A DNA stretch of 64,000 nucleotides from Dysgonomonas hofstadii (GTDB taxonomy: Bacteria; Bacteroidota; Bacteroidia; Bacteroidales; Dysgonomonadaceae), in contig NZ_JACIEP010000002.1 of NCBI RefSeq assembly GCF_014196915.1, forward strand, positions 372,001 through 436,000, read 5' to 3'. The translations under genes and the position numbers were made by a program. Each line of letters starts with the position of its first letter. Positions within the stretch are counted from its first letter, which is position 1. Below the pieces are notes generated by a model. That model did not search any database, was not told the DNA's origin, and saw only the letters and a program-made list of their open reading frames with translations. Positions 51,550-60,984 of this stretch are shown here, piece after piece.

Positions 51550-52587
51550 ATGAAACAATTTAAAATAGAGCGTCCTCTGGACGATATTCGCCAATACCTG
51601 CAAGAGAAGATTGATAACCTGACCAAACCCAAAGGCTCACTCGGTTTGCTGGAAGATATTGCCATGCAAACAGGCTGGATACAGCAAACATTAAATCCGA
51701 AACTGAAGAATCCATGTCACATTGTATTTGCGGGTGACCATGGCATTGCAGCAGAAGGTGTGAGCCCGTCGCCACAGGAGGTAACTTATCAGATGATTGC
51801 CAACTTTTGGGACGGGGGCGCAGGTATCAATTTTCTGGCACGTCAACATGGCTTCAATCTTAAAATAGTAGATGCCGGTGTAAATTTCGATTTCAAACCC
51901 GAAGACCCGATAATAGATAAAAAGATAAGGAAAAGCACGCGCAACTATCTGCACGAAGCTGCCATGACCCGGGAAGAAATGGATCTTGCCATAGAACGGG
52001 GTGCAGAATGTGCACAAAGCTGTTTCGATGAAGGATGCAATATAATCGGCTTCGGTGAGATGGGAATTACCAACACTTCTTCTTCCTCGTTATGGATGGC
52101 CTGCCTCACAGGAATTCCATTGGAGAAATGCATTGGTGCCGGATGCGACCACACAGGAAGCATTATCAACCATAAATATAATGTATTGAAAACTGCAATA
52201 GAAAACTATAAAGGCGATGGTTCGATATTGGATATAATGCGTTATTTCGGTGGTTATGAAATGGTAATGGCCGTAGGAGCCATGCTGAAAGCTGCCGAAC
52301 TGAAAATGATCGTACTTGTGGATGGATTTATTATGACTAACTGTATCCTGTTAGCATCAAAACTGAATAAAGAGGTACTGAACTACGCCATTTTCGGACA
52401 TCAGGGCGATGAGGCAGGACATAAACTACTGCTCGAATATCTGGGAGCAAAACCCATTCTTCACCTGGGTCTCAGACTAGGAGAAGGGACAGGTGCATTG
52501 TGTGCTTATCCTATCATTGAATCGGCACTACATATGATCAATGAAATGAATTCATTCAAACAAATTCAGGTTACAAAGTATTTCTAA
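51550..52587 (+). CDS. cobT: Nicotinate-nucleotide--dimethylbenzimidazole phosphoribosyltransferase
   Basis: A 345-residue CobT. The conserved start [20 protein letters not shown], the [20 protein letters not shown] block, [14 protein letters not shown], and the catalytic-type Glu in [10 protein letters not shown] are all present. It makes alpha-ribazole phosphate, the lower ligand precursor of cobalamin. A 163-bp gap to cobU holds only a very short ORF (51396-51437, 13 residues) with no evident role. Confidence 0.95.
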   Translation: MKQFKIERPLDDIRQYLQEKIDNLTKPKGSLGLLEDIAMQTGWIQQTLNPKLKNPCHIVFAGDHGIAAEGVSPSPQEVTYQMIANFWDGGAGINFLARQHGFNLKIVDAGVNFDFKPEDPIIDKKIRKSTRNYLHEAAMTREEMDLAIERGAECAQSCFDEGCNIIGFGEMGITNTSSSSLWMACLTGIPLEKCIGAGCDHTGSIINHKYNVLKTAIENYKGDGSILDIMRYFGGYEMVMAVGAMLKAAELKMIVLVDGFIMTNCILLASKLNKEVLNYAIFGHQGDEAGHKLLLEYLGAKPILHLGLRLGEGTGALCAYPIIESALHMINEMNSFKQIQVTKYF

Positions 52588-52589
52588 AT

Positions 52590-53348
52590 ATGAGATCTGT
52601 TGCCGCGGCTTTTGTGTTTTTCACCCGCTTACCCTTCTGGCGACTGAATGCCTTTCGGGTATCTGCTGAATATTTTAGCCAGGTTATTAACTATTGGGCG
52701 GTAGTTGGCTGGCTGACAGGAAGTGTTATGGCCGTGTCGCTTTGGGTTGGAAACCTGATTTTGCCTTATTCTGTGGCAGTAATTATAGCTATATTGAGCA
52801 GGCTGCTTATTACCGGTGCATTGCATGAAGATGGGCTGGCCGATTTTACAGATGGATTTGGAGGAGGAAATACAAGAGAAAGGATACTCGAAATAATGAA
52901 AGACTCCCATATTGGCACTTATGGGGTTATCGGGCTTATTTTTTATTTTGTGTTGCTCTACACACTATTATCTCAATTGCCCCTGATATGGGCTTGCAGT
53001 TCTATATTAATTGCCGATCCTTTATGTAAATATATCAGTTCGTACATAACCCGCTTTTTACCCTATGCCCGCACAGCAGATACCAGCAAATCAAAAACAG
53101 TATATAGCAAAATGACGATGAAAGTATTCGTCTTATCTTCATTCTTCGGACTGATTCCTCTGTTTTTGATTCCTGACGTCAAATGGCTGATAGCTATTGC
53201 TTTCCCAATCATAGTATTTCTTTCGTTGATCGCTTTAATGAAAAATAAGATACAGGGATATACAGGCGATTGCTGCGGCGCCACTTTTTTATTATGTGAG
53301 TTATTACTTTATCTGGGGGTGGTGATTGTTTATTACAACTTGATATGA
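52590..53348 (+). CDS. cobS: Adenosylcobinamide-GDP ribazoletransferase (cobalamin synthase)
   Basis: A 252-residue integral membrane enzyme with 6-7 spans. ALHEDGLADFTDGFGGGNTR carries the Asp-rich motif of CobS for metal and GDP-cobinamide binding, and DSHIGTYGVIGL follows. It joins alpha-ribazole (phosphate) to adenosylcobinamide-GDP. It starts 2 nt after cobT and its stop overlaps the cobC start (ATGA). Confidence 0.94.
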   Translation: MRSVAAAFVFFTRLPFWRLNAFRVSAEYFSQVINYWAVVGWLTGSVMAVSLWVGNLILPYSVAVIIAILSRLLITGALHEDGLADFTDGFGGGNTRERILEIMKDSHIGTYGVIGLIFYFVLLYTLLSQLPLIWACSSILIADPLCKYISSYITRFLPYARTADTSKSKTVYSKMTMKVFVLSSFFGLIPLFLIPDVKWLIAIAFPIIVFLSLIALMKNKIQGYTGDCCGATFLLCELLLYLGVVIVYYNLI

Positions 53349-53881
53349 TGAAAATATATTTAGTGAGACATACTGCCGTAGATATACCGGGTGTCATGTG
53401 TTATGGCCAGACGGATGTACCATTGAAAGAAACTTTTGAAGAAGAAGCTCAGATCGTAAAAACAGAAGTAGATAAACTTTCGCCTGATATAGTTTACTCC
53501 AGTCCGTTGAGCCGCTGCACTAAGTTGGCTTCCGCCTGCGGGTTCGGCAATGCTATTCCCGATAACCGGCTGATGGAGCTCAACTTCGGAGAATGGGAAA
53601 AGAAACAATGGAACGAAATAGATATGTCTGTATGGGAGACAGACTGGATTAATCCACCTGCTCCGGGCGGTGAATCATTTATGCAAATGTATGACAGAGT
53701 ATCTTCCTTTTTCGAGGAACTAAAGTCGAGGAACTATAATTCAGTTCTTATATTTACACATGGCGGGGTTATCAGTTGCGCCAGGGTGTATTTCAAACAA
53801 GCAGATATAAAGAGAGCTTTCGAATTGATGCCTAAATATGGAGAGATCGTTGATTTTGAACATAAAACAAATATATTATAG
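53345..53881 (+). CDS. cobC: Alpha-ribazole phosphatase (histidine phosphatase family)
   Basis: A 178-residue phosphoglycerate-mutase-like phosphatase. The catalytic motif is LVRHTAVDIPGVMCYGQTD with the phospho-His in RHT; ELNFGEWEKKQWNEID and FTHGGVISCARVY follow. It removes the phosphate from alpha-ribazole phosphate or adenosylcobalamin phosphate. Its place in the operon supports CobC rather than a generic family member. A second ATG one codon downstream is also possible. Confidence 0.9.
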   Translation: MMKIYLVRHTAVDIPGVMCYGQTDVPLKETFEEEAQIVKTEVDKLSPDIVYSSPLSRCTKLASACGFGNAIPDNRLMELNFGEWEKKQWNEIDMSVWETDWINPPAPGGESFMQMYDRVSSFFEELKSRNYNSVLIFTHGGVISCARVYFKQADIKRAFELMPKYGEIVDFEHKTNIL

Positions 53882-54492
53882 TGAAAAAAATAAATAGTCC
53901 CGCCGAAAAAATTTTCTTTACTTCCGATACTCATTTCGGGCATGACTGGATCATTAATTTTAATAACCGTCCATACCAGACAAAAGAAGAAATGGACTGC
54001 GCACTGATCGAAAATTGGAATAAAGTTGTTCCGGCTGATGGCCTTACTTTTGTGCTTGGTGATATTGGTTTCACAAGCGATAAGCGGATTGTTGATATTT
54101 TCGATCAGTTGAATGGAGAAAAGATCCTGATAAGAGGAAATCATGATGATAATTATACAGAATCGACATTAAATCATATTTTTACGGAAATACATGATTT
54201 GTTATATATCCGGGTTACGGACAATATTGCCTCTAAATTTTATTATATGGTATTATGCCATTATCCGATGCTCGATTGGCAAAGTTCTTTCCGGGGGACA
54301 TGGCAGTTATTCGGACATTTACATACAAGGGAACTCGAAGAGTTTGAAACCTTCAAGACAAGGTTATTTGCCCAGCAATACGATGTAGGTGTGGACGGTA
54401 ATGATTTTCGGCCGGTCTCATTTTATGAATTACGGGATATTATGGAAAAGCAAAAAGAGGATAAAATATTTAAAGATTCAAACTATTATTAA
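53881..54492 (+). CDS. Calcineurin-like metallophosphoesterase
   Basis: A 203-residue protein starting at GTG that shares one base with the cobC stop. Metal-binding motifs are visible: TSDTHFGHD, LGDIGF, RGNHDD, LCHYPM and FGHLH. The order is typical of small metallophosphoesterases. It may act on nucleotides or a phosphorylated small molecule. The tight link to cobC suggests co-translation, but I know of no role of this family in cobalamin synthesis. Confidence 0.85.
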   Translation: MKKINSPAEKIFFTSDTHFGHDWIINFNNRPYQTKEEMDCALIENWNKVVPADGLTFVLGDIGFTSDKRIVDIFDQLNGEKILIRGNHDDNYTESTLNHIFTEIHDLLYIRVTDNIASKFYYMVLCHYPMLDWQSSFRGTWQLFGHLHTRELEEFETFKTRLFAQQYDVGVDGNDFRPVSFYELRDIMEKQKEDKIFKDSNYY

Positions 54493-54520
54493 TCTGCACT
54501 TTACCGCACGGTTATTTGCA

Positions 54521-54631
54521 TCAAAAGTTACAGATAAATTTACTCAATTTTCCATTACAGGTCAGAGTTAATCGATGCATAGCCTTGGTTATAGCAACAT
54601 AAAGTATGCTTCTTTCGATTTCAGTGAACCT
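54521..54631 (-). pseudogene. Remnant of a UvrD/Rep-type helicase C-terminus
   Basis: The - strand frame from 54631 to the TGA at 54521-54523 reads RFTEIERSILYVAITKAMHR then LTLTCNGKLSKFICNF. ERSILYVAITKAMHRLTL matches motif VI of superfamily 1 helicases (usual form LLYVA.TRA...L). The frame is blocked by a stop (54632-54634) just upstream, and no start or other helicase motif is present. It is therefore a leftover fragment of a deleted gene. Confidence 0.6.
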
Positions 54632-54832
54632 TTAAAGTTTGCGGTTTCTCCCCATTAATGCCAGGCTGTGTAAAAAATATAGTGTAGTTAAGGTATCATA
54701 AGCCTGATTAAATAAACCTATTTTATACGATTTAGATATAGCCGGTTTAAATAATAAGGTTATAATCAGCCTCTAATTACAGGGCTAAATGATTTTGATT
54801 GGATTTTTATTCTTTTTATTAAGTATTTAAAT

Positions 54833-54840
54833 TATCTTTG
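54833..54840 (+). promoter_or_regulatory. Possible -7 box for the RRM gene
   Basis: TATCTTTG matches TAnnTTTG. It would give a 5' leader of about 118 nt. A -33 TTG at the usual distance was not found. Confidence 0.4.
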
Positions 54841-54965
54841 TTCCCTAACATTTGAGTTTTTTATAACAGAATTCATTCTTTGTCTTCGATTTACGAATTA
54901 AGGTCTAGCATGTAGCTTTGCGATAATACTCATCTGAATTTTATTAACAATTTATTTTTATACAA

Positions 54966-55277
54966 ATGAACATTTTTATTGCAGGTCTTAGCTATAATGT
55001 AAACGATGCAGATTTACAAGACCTTTTTCAAGAGTACGGTGAAATCACTTCAGCGAAAGTAGTAATGGATCGCATGACCGGTAAATCTAAAGGTTACGGT
55101 TTTGTTGAAATGGAAAATAACGAAGCTGCCAACAAAGCAATCGCTGAATTGAATGGTGCTGAATATGATGGCAGAACAATTTCTGTATCAGAAGCAAGAC
55201 CAAGAGAAGAAAGACCAGCTCGTTCTTTCAACAACAACAGAGGTGGTGGATACGGTGGAGGCCGTAACAGATACTAA
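54966..55277 (+). CDS. RRM-type RNA-binding protein
   Basis: A 103-residue protein with one RNA recognition motif: RNP-2 IFIAGLSYN (residues 3-11) and RNP-1 KGYGFVEM (about 42-49). The tail is Gly/Arg/Asn-rich (NNNRGGGYGGGRNRY). Such small RRM proteins are abundant in Bacteroidota and bind single-stranded RNA with broad effects on transcripts; they stand in for Hfq-like functions in some species. The long AT-rich leader suggests post-transcriptional control. A strong terminator follows. Confidence 0.92.
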   Translation: MNIFIAGLSYNVNDADLQDLFQEYGEITSAKVVMDRMTGKSKGYGFVEMENNEAANKAIAELNGAEYDGRTISVSEARPREERPARSFNNNRGGGYGGGRNRY

Positions 55278-55311
55278 TTATTGGAGTAATCGAATAATAA
55301 TTATAACAGAG

Positions 55312-55343
55312 CAAGGTGTTCCTCAAAAGAACACCTTGTTTTG
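55312..55343 (+). terminator. Intrinsic terminator after the RRM gene
   Basis: CAAGGTGTTC (55312-55321) pairs perfectly with GAACACCTTG (55329-55338), 7-nt loop, then TTTTG. It lies about 35 nt after the RRM stop. Confidence 0.88.
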
Positions 55344-55359
55344 TATAAGTAGCAAATAT

Positions 55360-56013
55360 TTGAGTAGATTAAGGGCATATTCTACAAGAGAAGAACGGGC
55401 TAATACCCTATCTCATGCAGCAGGCATTCTTTTAGGTATGGTTGCCGGATATATCCTTTTGTCTAAAAGCTTCGCAGGTTTCGATCTTTGGAAAATAGGC
55501 AGTGTATCAATCTATCTTTTCGGGATGCTGTCTTGCTATATGGCATCTACACTCTATCATGGATGCAAGAATGAATTAAGAAAACGGTCGCTCCAAAAAC
55601 TTGATCACGCTTCCATATACGTACACATTGCTGGCACATACAGCCCGTTTACTTTAATTATACTACGTGAAAACGGTGCTTGGGGCTGGACGCTCTTTAC
55701 TTTTATATGGCTGGCTGCCATAATCGGCATCATACTTAGTTTTAGAAAGACGGACAAGCATAGCCATATCGAAACAGTTTGTTATGTGATAATGGGGTGT
55801 GCTATATTTATCGCTTTCAAACCTCTGGTCGACACCCTGAATGAAACAGGAGGCATCAATTCCCTATACTGGCTTATTGCCGGAGGAATTTCCTATATCA
55901 TTGGAGCCGTATTTTATTCACTGGCCAAAATGAAATACATGCATACCGTGTTTCACTTCTTCGTTCTTGGCGGCAGCATCTGCCATATTATAGCAATTTA
56001 TATTATCCTGTAG
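55360..56013 (+). CDS. Hemolysin III/YqfA family membrane protein
   Basis: A 217-residue protein with seven membrane spans. It carries the family start YSTREERANTLSHAAGILLG, then MASTLYHGCKNELRKRSLQK, DHASIYVHIAGTYSPFTL and, near the end, YMHTVFHFFVLGGSICH with the conserved His residues. No ATG lies before the conserved N-terminus, so a TTG at 55360 is the likely start. Upstream in-frame codons run back through the terminator and into the RRM gene and are not real. The family is related to PAQR receptors; the role in bacteria is unclear. Confidence 0.85.
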   Translation: MSRLRAYSTREERANTLSHAAGILLGMVAGYILLSKSFAGFDLWKIGSVSIYLFGMLSCYMASTLYHGCKNELRKRSLQKLDHASIYVHIAGTYSPFTLIILRENGAWGWTLFTFIWLAAIIGIILSFRKTDKHSHIETVCYVIMGCAIFIAFKPLVDTLNETGGINSLYWLIAGGISYIIGAVFYSLAKMKYMHTVFHFFVLGGSICHIIAIYIIL

Positions 56014-56560
56014 ATCAGCGACTATTTTATCAAACTCATATAATAATATCAATCAGTAGTTGAAATTATTCTAAAGGTTGTAATAAATAATCGTTCGATT
56101 TTATTCAACTTTTGTCTTGATACAAAAGTTACAAAAAATCAAGGCTGCAGTCCTCACAGACCCACCATCTGCTCAGCGGCTAAACCAAATAAACTCGCCT
56201 TCGGCTCAAACAGAATTTGGTTTTACGCCACTTTCGCAGGGTGGGTACCCCTGCTGCGGACATGATGCCGGAGTCGCAATGCGACGACAAGGGTTAGCCT
56301 GCCTTGTCAGGCGTCCGCCCGATGGCATTCGTCCGTAGAGCGGGGCACCCGTCAGGCGAAAGGGGCGTGAAATAGAAAGCGTCCGCAGGACAATCTTTCC
56401 ATTTAGCCGGTGAGCCTGTAACGGGTCGCACGGAGGATAAGCCACCAAAGCACTTTTGCATCCTTTTTTTGCTTAGGAAAAAAGGATGGTAAGTAATCTT
56501 CGATTACGCGCAGTATAAAATAGAACGATTAAATCTATCTACTGATTCGCATTAATACTA
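56014..56560. other. Intergenic region holding the GC-rich element
   Basis: Between hemolysin III (+) and the GH123-like gene (-). Most of it is the element at 56107-56487. The short flanks show nothing else. Confidence 0.5.
56107..56487. repeat. GC-rich non-coding element with hairpin ends, likely dispersed repeat
   Basis: The ~380-bp stretch is clearly richer in G+C than its AT-rich surroundings. It begins with a perfect hairpin, AACTTTTGT (56107-56115) with ACAAAAGTT (56122-56130). It ends with another, ATCCTTTTTT (56460-56469) with AAAAAAGGAT (56478-56487). The ORFs inside show no protein-like pattern. I believe it belongs to a family of intergenic repeats in Bacteroidales, but copy number cannot be seen from one window. 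Confidence 0.55.
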
Positions 56561-58321
56561 TTACTCTGACAACTTATTTAATACATTTTTCGCCCGGTTT
56601 ATCATATCGACATACGAATCTCCCGGTGTGATCGTATTAAATTTAGCGACCTCATCATCAAGGGTTTTTAGCTTTTCAGGATTATCCTTAAATTCGTTAC
56701 GAAGTATACGGATCTTTTCTGCGTCCTGTATACCTTCCACTAAACGCTCGAAGCGCATCGAACTGCGAGCCTCGGGATAGACAATATATGTATCTCCGGC
56801 AGGCCAGGTCACAAAACGGGAATCAGTTAAAGGGTTCTCAACCCACGAATTATATGCCCAGCGAAGCATGCCGTCATATCCGGCAGCCATACAATACCAT
56901 CCTGCATAAACAGCCTCAGGTAGTTGCGAGCAGGTAAACATATTCGGGAACTTATCCGAACAGCAGACATAATATGTTGTTATCAGTCCTTTTTCTTTAC
57001 GAAATTGAATATCTGCACTGTCAACCTTAGCATCGGCTGCCACACTCATATCTTTTATATAAGGATATTGTTTGTAACTTTTATGATTATCAGCTAGTGA
57101 GATCCCAAAATCCGGAGCTATCTTATGCAACACATCCATAGCCGCCTTCATTTCTTTAGGTCCGCGTTCGTCCATCGCTACATTCGTTATGGTTAACCAG
57201 CCTTTATTTTCCAGATGTTTTTTGAAATCGGCAAAGAAAGGAGTCCATATTTCTTCAAAGACCTTAGTACCGGGAATTACTTCCACATCGATCATTTCCC
57301 CGCTGGCGGCGTCTTTATAATGAATACCACTTTTCCACGGAATAACCGAGTAGCAGTTAATCATTTTAGTGACCCCCAAATCCATCATAAACTGAATCCA
57401 TCTGTCAAAGACTGTATAATCGTAAACCCATGTGCCATCAGCGTTTTTCGTCCACAGTATCATGTCTTCATATTTATCGTATGTCTGCACCCAAGGATCT
57501 TTATTCAGAGTAGCTGTAATTACTTTCTGCCCTGCATCAGCCAGCATTTTATATAGTGGTTTCATTGCTTCGAAATGTGCATCGCTCCACAATTCCAGAT
57601 TTTGAGCACGGGCTACAGCTGCCGGGTGTTGCCATAGATCCAGATGGTATTGCCATTCGAAAGGTGGGGGAAGGATTCTATCCTGTACTTTCAATTCTAC
57701 CTCAAATTCCTGTGTTTTCTGATCACGGGCGGTAATGGTCAGTTTACTTTTATATGTTCCCGCAACCGCCGATTCCGGAACATTTACTGTAAGCCATACA
57801 GGGCGTACTGTTTTTTCAGGAATATCGAAACAGGCAAGGTTATCGAGCATATCGGGGACTAACGATGCCGGAAAATCTTCCGGTTTACGGTACCCGCAAC
57901 CCGGCTCAAATATATCGGTCATCACATAGCGGACAAAACGCGCCTCAGCTATGTTTGCAGGAAGCTTACCTGACGATGAGGTGAAGTCTGTAAACTCACA
58001 TTCGACTTGTTTTATGTCTTCTGCCGTCCATAATAATAATTGTCCCGATAATTTTTCAGCCTTCCATCCGGTCAGGGTTACAGATTTGTTAATACTGATT
58101 TCCGGGGCTACCGACCTCGGGTATTTTACATCGACGCTTACAAGTGAGGCTTGTAGTCCGGTAGTAACTTTACTCCAATCAGATAAAGTATCGGAGGTGG
58201 GGTCGCCCATTTCCTCAAAAGTGATGCACTCTTTCGGTGCTTTTCCTGTATTGCATCCTATTAAAATCAACAAGAACAATAGACAAAAATAATTAATTAT
58301 CAACACTATACGTTTATTCAT
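56561..58321 (-). CDS. GH123-like glycosidase (DUF4091), lipoprotein
   Basis: A 586-residue lipoprotein (LLILIGC, Cys23). An N-terminal beta-sandwich is followed by a TIM-barrel-like part. ITNVAMDERGPKEM contains an Asp-Glu pair (384-385) like the catalytic pair in GH123 beta-N-acetylgalactosaminidases, which use the substrate acetamido group. YYVCCSDKFPNMF and YDGMLRWAYNSW are typical of DUF4091. With nagA and nagB nearby, an amino-sugar substrate such as GalNAc glycan is a reasonable guess. Confidence 0.78.
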   Translation of the reverse strand: MNKRIVLIINYFCLLFLLILIGCNTGKAPKECITFEEMGDPTSDTLSDWSKVTTGLQASLVSVDVKYPRSVAPEISINKSVTLTGWKAEKLSGQLLLWTAEDIKQVECEFTDFTSSSGKLPANIAEARFVRYVMTDIFEPGCGYRKPEDFPASLVPDMLDNLACFDIPEKTVRPVWLTVNVPESAVAGTYKSKLTITARDQKTQEFEVELKVQDRILPPPFEWQYHLDLWQHPAAVARAQNLELWSDAHFEAMKPLYKMLADAGQKVITATLNKDPWVQTYDKYEDMILWTKNADGTWVYDYTVFDRWIQFMMDLGVTKMINCYSVIPWKSGIHYKDAASGEMIDVEVIPGTKVFEEIWTPFFADFKKHLENKGWLTITNVAMDERGPKEMKAAMDVLHKIAPDFGISLADNHKSYKQYPYIKDMSVAADAKVDSADIQFRKEKGLITTYYVCCSDKFPNMFTCSQLPEAVYAGWYCMAAGYDGMLRWAYNSWVENPLTDSRFVTWPAGDTYIVYPEARSSMRFERLVEGIQDAEKIRILRNEFKDNPEKLKTLDDEVAKFNTITPGDSYVDMINRAKNVLNKLSE

Positions 58322-58623
58322 ATTATTATAGTTTATATATTCTCCAATGGTTATTAGTTAACAAAAAAGTTACAATCAACGATCGCCGAAGCGAAGGCGA
58401 GGCAAATGTTACACTTTTGCAGTATTTTCAACCAAAACCTGACACTCCTGACAGATTTTCTCGCAAAGACGCTAAGTCGCAAAGTATAATTCTCCTTAAT
58501 TGGCTCCGCCGATACTTCGAAACAACGTTCGGCGTTAGCCAACTCATAACTCATAATTCATAACTTATAATTCCTTTCTTACATAGATAAATATCCCCAA
58601 TATTCATAACGCCCATTTACTCC
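58322..58623. repeat. Intergenic region with short host repeats
   Basis: This ~300-bp gap has words often seen between genes in Bacteroidota: TTCTCGCAAAGACGCTAAGT at about 58451-58478, and AACTCATAACTCATAATTCA with TAACTTATAATTCC at about 58541-58574, a tandem array of ~9-10-bp units. There is no gene or strong promoter. These look like dispersed or slippage-prone repeats. Confidence 0.45.
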
Positions 58624-60627
58624 TCACGGTAACTGAACATTAATAGTCTCCCCCTCTTTGATCATTTTATTCAAAATGTCTTTTCCATTTCCTGTAATTT
58701 TCACATTCAGACGATCTTTATTTCTGGATATTTCAATACTGAAATCGCTATCAAAAGCCTTTATTCTCTTTAAATTCATATATTCCCAGCCTTCCGGAAG
58801 CCGTGGTGTCAGAGAAAAAGACTTTAAGCCTGTAGGGCGGATTCCAAACATACCTTCAGTAATAATCCGTCCATACAATCCACTCTCTGCCGAAAGATGA
58901 CGCTGACTACCTTCCGGCCACGCTTCTATCGCATAAGGGACATGATCGCCAAGCAATCGTTTCTGTGAATATTTTTCCAGATATTCCAACCCTTTTCCGG
59001 TTTCACCACAGGCAAATACACCCCTGAGGGCATAAAGAGTGGAACGATCCCAGAAGGTGCTTGTGCCGGCTTGTGTCAACAGTCCGTTTTCGGTCCATAA
59101 CCGTGGCGAAAAAAGCGCAGCTATTGTGGCATCTTTACGGTCATATATCCCTACTGTCAGCGGAATACATATCCATGAACGCAATATATCATTTCCTTTA
59201 TAATATTGGTATGTATCAAATCCTTCCACATTGGCACCAAAGTATTTTTCAATATTTTCCTGAAGTGCTTTTGCCTGCTTTCTATAAGTAGCCAGAACTG
59301 CTCCGGACTTTTTTAGTTCTTTACCTAAATAGGCCGCAGAAATCAAAGCATCGTAGTACAGCGAAGATGTACACAGATTAGCATCACCCGATGGAAAACG
59401 GTTTTCCAGTTCATCCGAATCAGAAGCAACGACTCCTTCCGCATTAAGATTCCTGTTGCAATATTCCAGACACCATTCGATAAGCGGCCATAACTCCCCG
59501 GCCTCTTCCATATTTCCCCGTGCCAAGGCATACAGGGTAGCGCCATAAGCAATCATTGCCGCGTCACCCCTGTCTCCCGCACCATTCCACATACTTCCCC
59601 CTTCTGAAATAATAGAGCTCGGTATAGGCTTATACTCTGGATTCATAAAACGGGCAAAATGCTTAAATGAGTTCAACGCAGATTGATTACCTTTTTCATA
59701 ACCTAAATAAGGGAAAAACGGATTGATATATTCAGCCTGGTCATTCGCCCAGATTGCAGCATAATAAGATTCACCTCCAGGCCCGTGCATCAATCCTCCT
59801 TTTGTTGAGTAGATACTTTCTGCTCCCCGTATTTTGGAAAATGCAAACATCGTATTAATTATCTTATCAGGTGTTTCCAGAACCAGGTCGCTCCATAGCT
59901 TCTTTGTTAATGCCTGTCGTGCTTCCAGTTCAGCATCGATATCAAACTTAATTTCCGGTTCTTTGCTTTTATAACCTGTAAAAAAAGCACTGAAAGAGAT
60001 TTCCTCCCCGGGCTTTAAAGTCTTTGCCTCTGCACCCTGAATAGATGAGATCAGTCTGTAACTACCTTCAGTACCATCCACCGGATTTGTTTGGATAACT
60101 GATTCCGAAGATGGAATCTCCACTTTTAAGTCTGTTTTTCCGATATTTTTCAATATATATTTTTCACAAAAGGCCGGTTTATCTGTAGACGGGAATAAAT
60201 AACGTGTCAATTCCAATTTTCCGTTTTTCGGTAATTCTATATTACTTTTAACGGTCATAATGCCTTTCAGGTTGACCTGTTCCACCTTTTCATTCGTTAC
60301 CGATCTCCCATTTACAGTTATCATTTCCATTATATTCCATCCCAAACGACGCATCAGACTGGCATGCGTATTGTTAGGAACCGTCCGCAGCATCGGCCAC
60401 ACCATTCCCCGCTCACAGAAGAAGGAGCTATCTGCCCTGACACCATACCGTAAAACAGTAGATACTTTCAGTCCACTCATTTCAATATGATCGGAATGAG
60501 GAATCTGTCCGTCAATTTTCCAAACGATACTGCCATCAGATTCAATGCTCCACCTGTCTTTTGCATTCAGGCTCATTGTGAAAGATAAGAGTACTACTCC
60601 AAGAATAATGTAAATGCAATTTTTCAT
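58624..60627 (-). CDS. Secreted six-hairpin glycosidase-like protein
   Basis: A 667-residue protein with a signal peptide (to ~22). The N-terminal ~230 residues are beta-rich. The rest is an (alpha/alpha)6 toroid with GGESYYAAIWANDQAEYINP, SEGGSMWNGAGDRGDAAMIA and EAWPEGSQRHLSAESGLYGR, followed by a short C-terminal beta domain. This plan is like GH78/GH63/GH94-type six-hairpin enzymes. Likely acidic catalytic residues are in WANDQAE and the later EAWPEG, but the family cannot be fixed. It lies between the NigD-like and GH123-like genes. Confidence 0.7.
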   Translation of the reverse strand: MKNCIYIILGVVLLSFTMSLNAKDRWSIESDGSIVWKIDGQIPHSDHIEMSGLKVSTVLRYGVRADSSFFCERGMVWPMLRTVPNNTHASLMRRLGWNIMEMITVNGRSVTNEKVEQVNLKGIMTVKSNIELPKNGKLELTRYLFPSTDKPAFCEKYILKNIGKTDLKVEIPSSESVIQTNPVDGTEGSYRLISSIQGAEAKTLKPGEEISFSAFFTGYKSKEPEIKFDIDAELEARQALTKKLWSDLVLETPDKIINTMFAFSKIRGAESIYSTKGGLMHGPGGESYYAAIWANDQAEYINPFFPYLGYEKGNQSALNSFKHFARFMNPEYKPIPSSIISEGGSMWNGAGDRGDAAMIAYGATLYALARGNMEEAGELWPLIEWCLEYCNRNLNAEGVVASDSDELENRFPSGDANLCTSSLYYDALISAAYLGKELKKSGAVLATYRKQAKALQENIEKYFGANVEGFDTYQYYKGNDILRSWICIPLTVGIYDRKDATIAALFSPRLWTENGLLTQAGTSTFWDRSTLYALRGVFACGETGKGLEYLEKYSQKRLLGDHVPYAIEAWPEGSQRHLSAESGLYGRIITEGMFGIRPTGLKSFSLTPRLPEGWEYMNLKRIKAFDSDFSIEISRNKDRLNVKITGNGKDILNKMIKEGETINVQLP

Positions 60628-60984
60628 AAATGAGATTATAATTTAGGTTATATTTATTCATCGAACAAAAAATACTGTGCGCCATCGATACCAGTAATTT
60701 ATCATTGGAGACAAAAGACAGACAGCGGTTATTTCTATTGGGCAATTATTATTCAATCTCCAAAAATAATGAAGGCAATTCAGTTTTCCAATCCTTTAAT
60801 AAATATTCACACAATTTGTTGTACTAAGAAATATGTTATTCTCAGACTTGGTTTTTCGAACAGCGCAATGAATAGCTATATTTATAGTATCATTGAAAAT
60901 GTTGTCTGCACTGAATTTCTCAAGTACTGAAAACAAAAAGAGACGATCCTGTGGATCGTCTCTTTTTGTCTATGTATTAAAAAT
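60628..60984. other. Intergenic region with a bidirectional terminator
   Basis: A 357-bp AT-rich gap. It holds the terminator at 60933-60969 and the leader of the glycosidase gene. No other feature was found. Confidence 0.5.
60933..60969. terminator. Strong bidirectional terminator after the NigD-like gene
   Basis: A perfect 17-bp stem (60933-60949 with 60953-60969) has a 3-nt loop. The arms have A and T runs at both ends (ACAAAAAGAGACGATCC and its complement). It lies 16 nt after the stop of the NigD-like gene on the - strand. Confidence 0.92.

Larger units (their letters stand above)
54493..54965. other. Long intergenic region, mostly the 5' side of the RRM gene
   Basis: This 473-bp gap contains a helicase remnant near its left edge (separate entry), a possible -7 box TATCTTTG at 54833-54840, and an AT-rich leader of about 118 nt before the RRM gene. 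Apart from these I see no gene or strong hairpin. Confidence 0.5.

Noticed and set aside
55153-55359. Upstream extension of hemolysin III to an ATG at 55153
   Set aside because: This would read through the RRM gene and its terminator and adds a low-complexity Lys/Thr sequence foreign to the family.
56117-56448. Overlapping ORFs in the GC-rich element
   Set aside because: Composition comes from the repeat itself; no protein-like pattern and they oppose each other.
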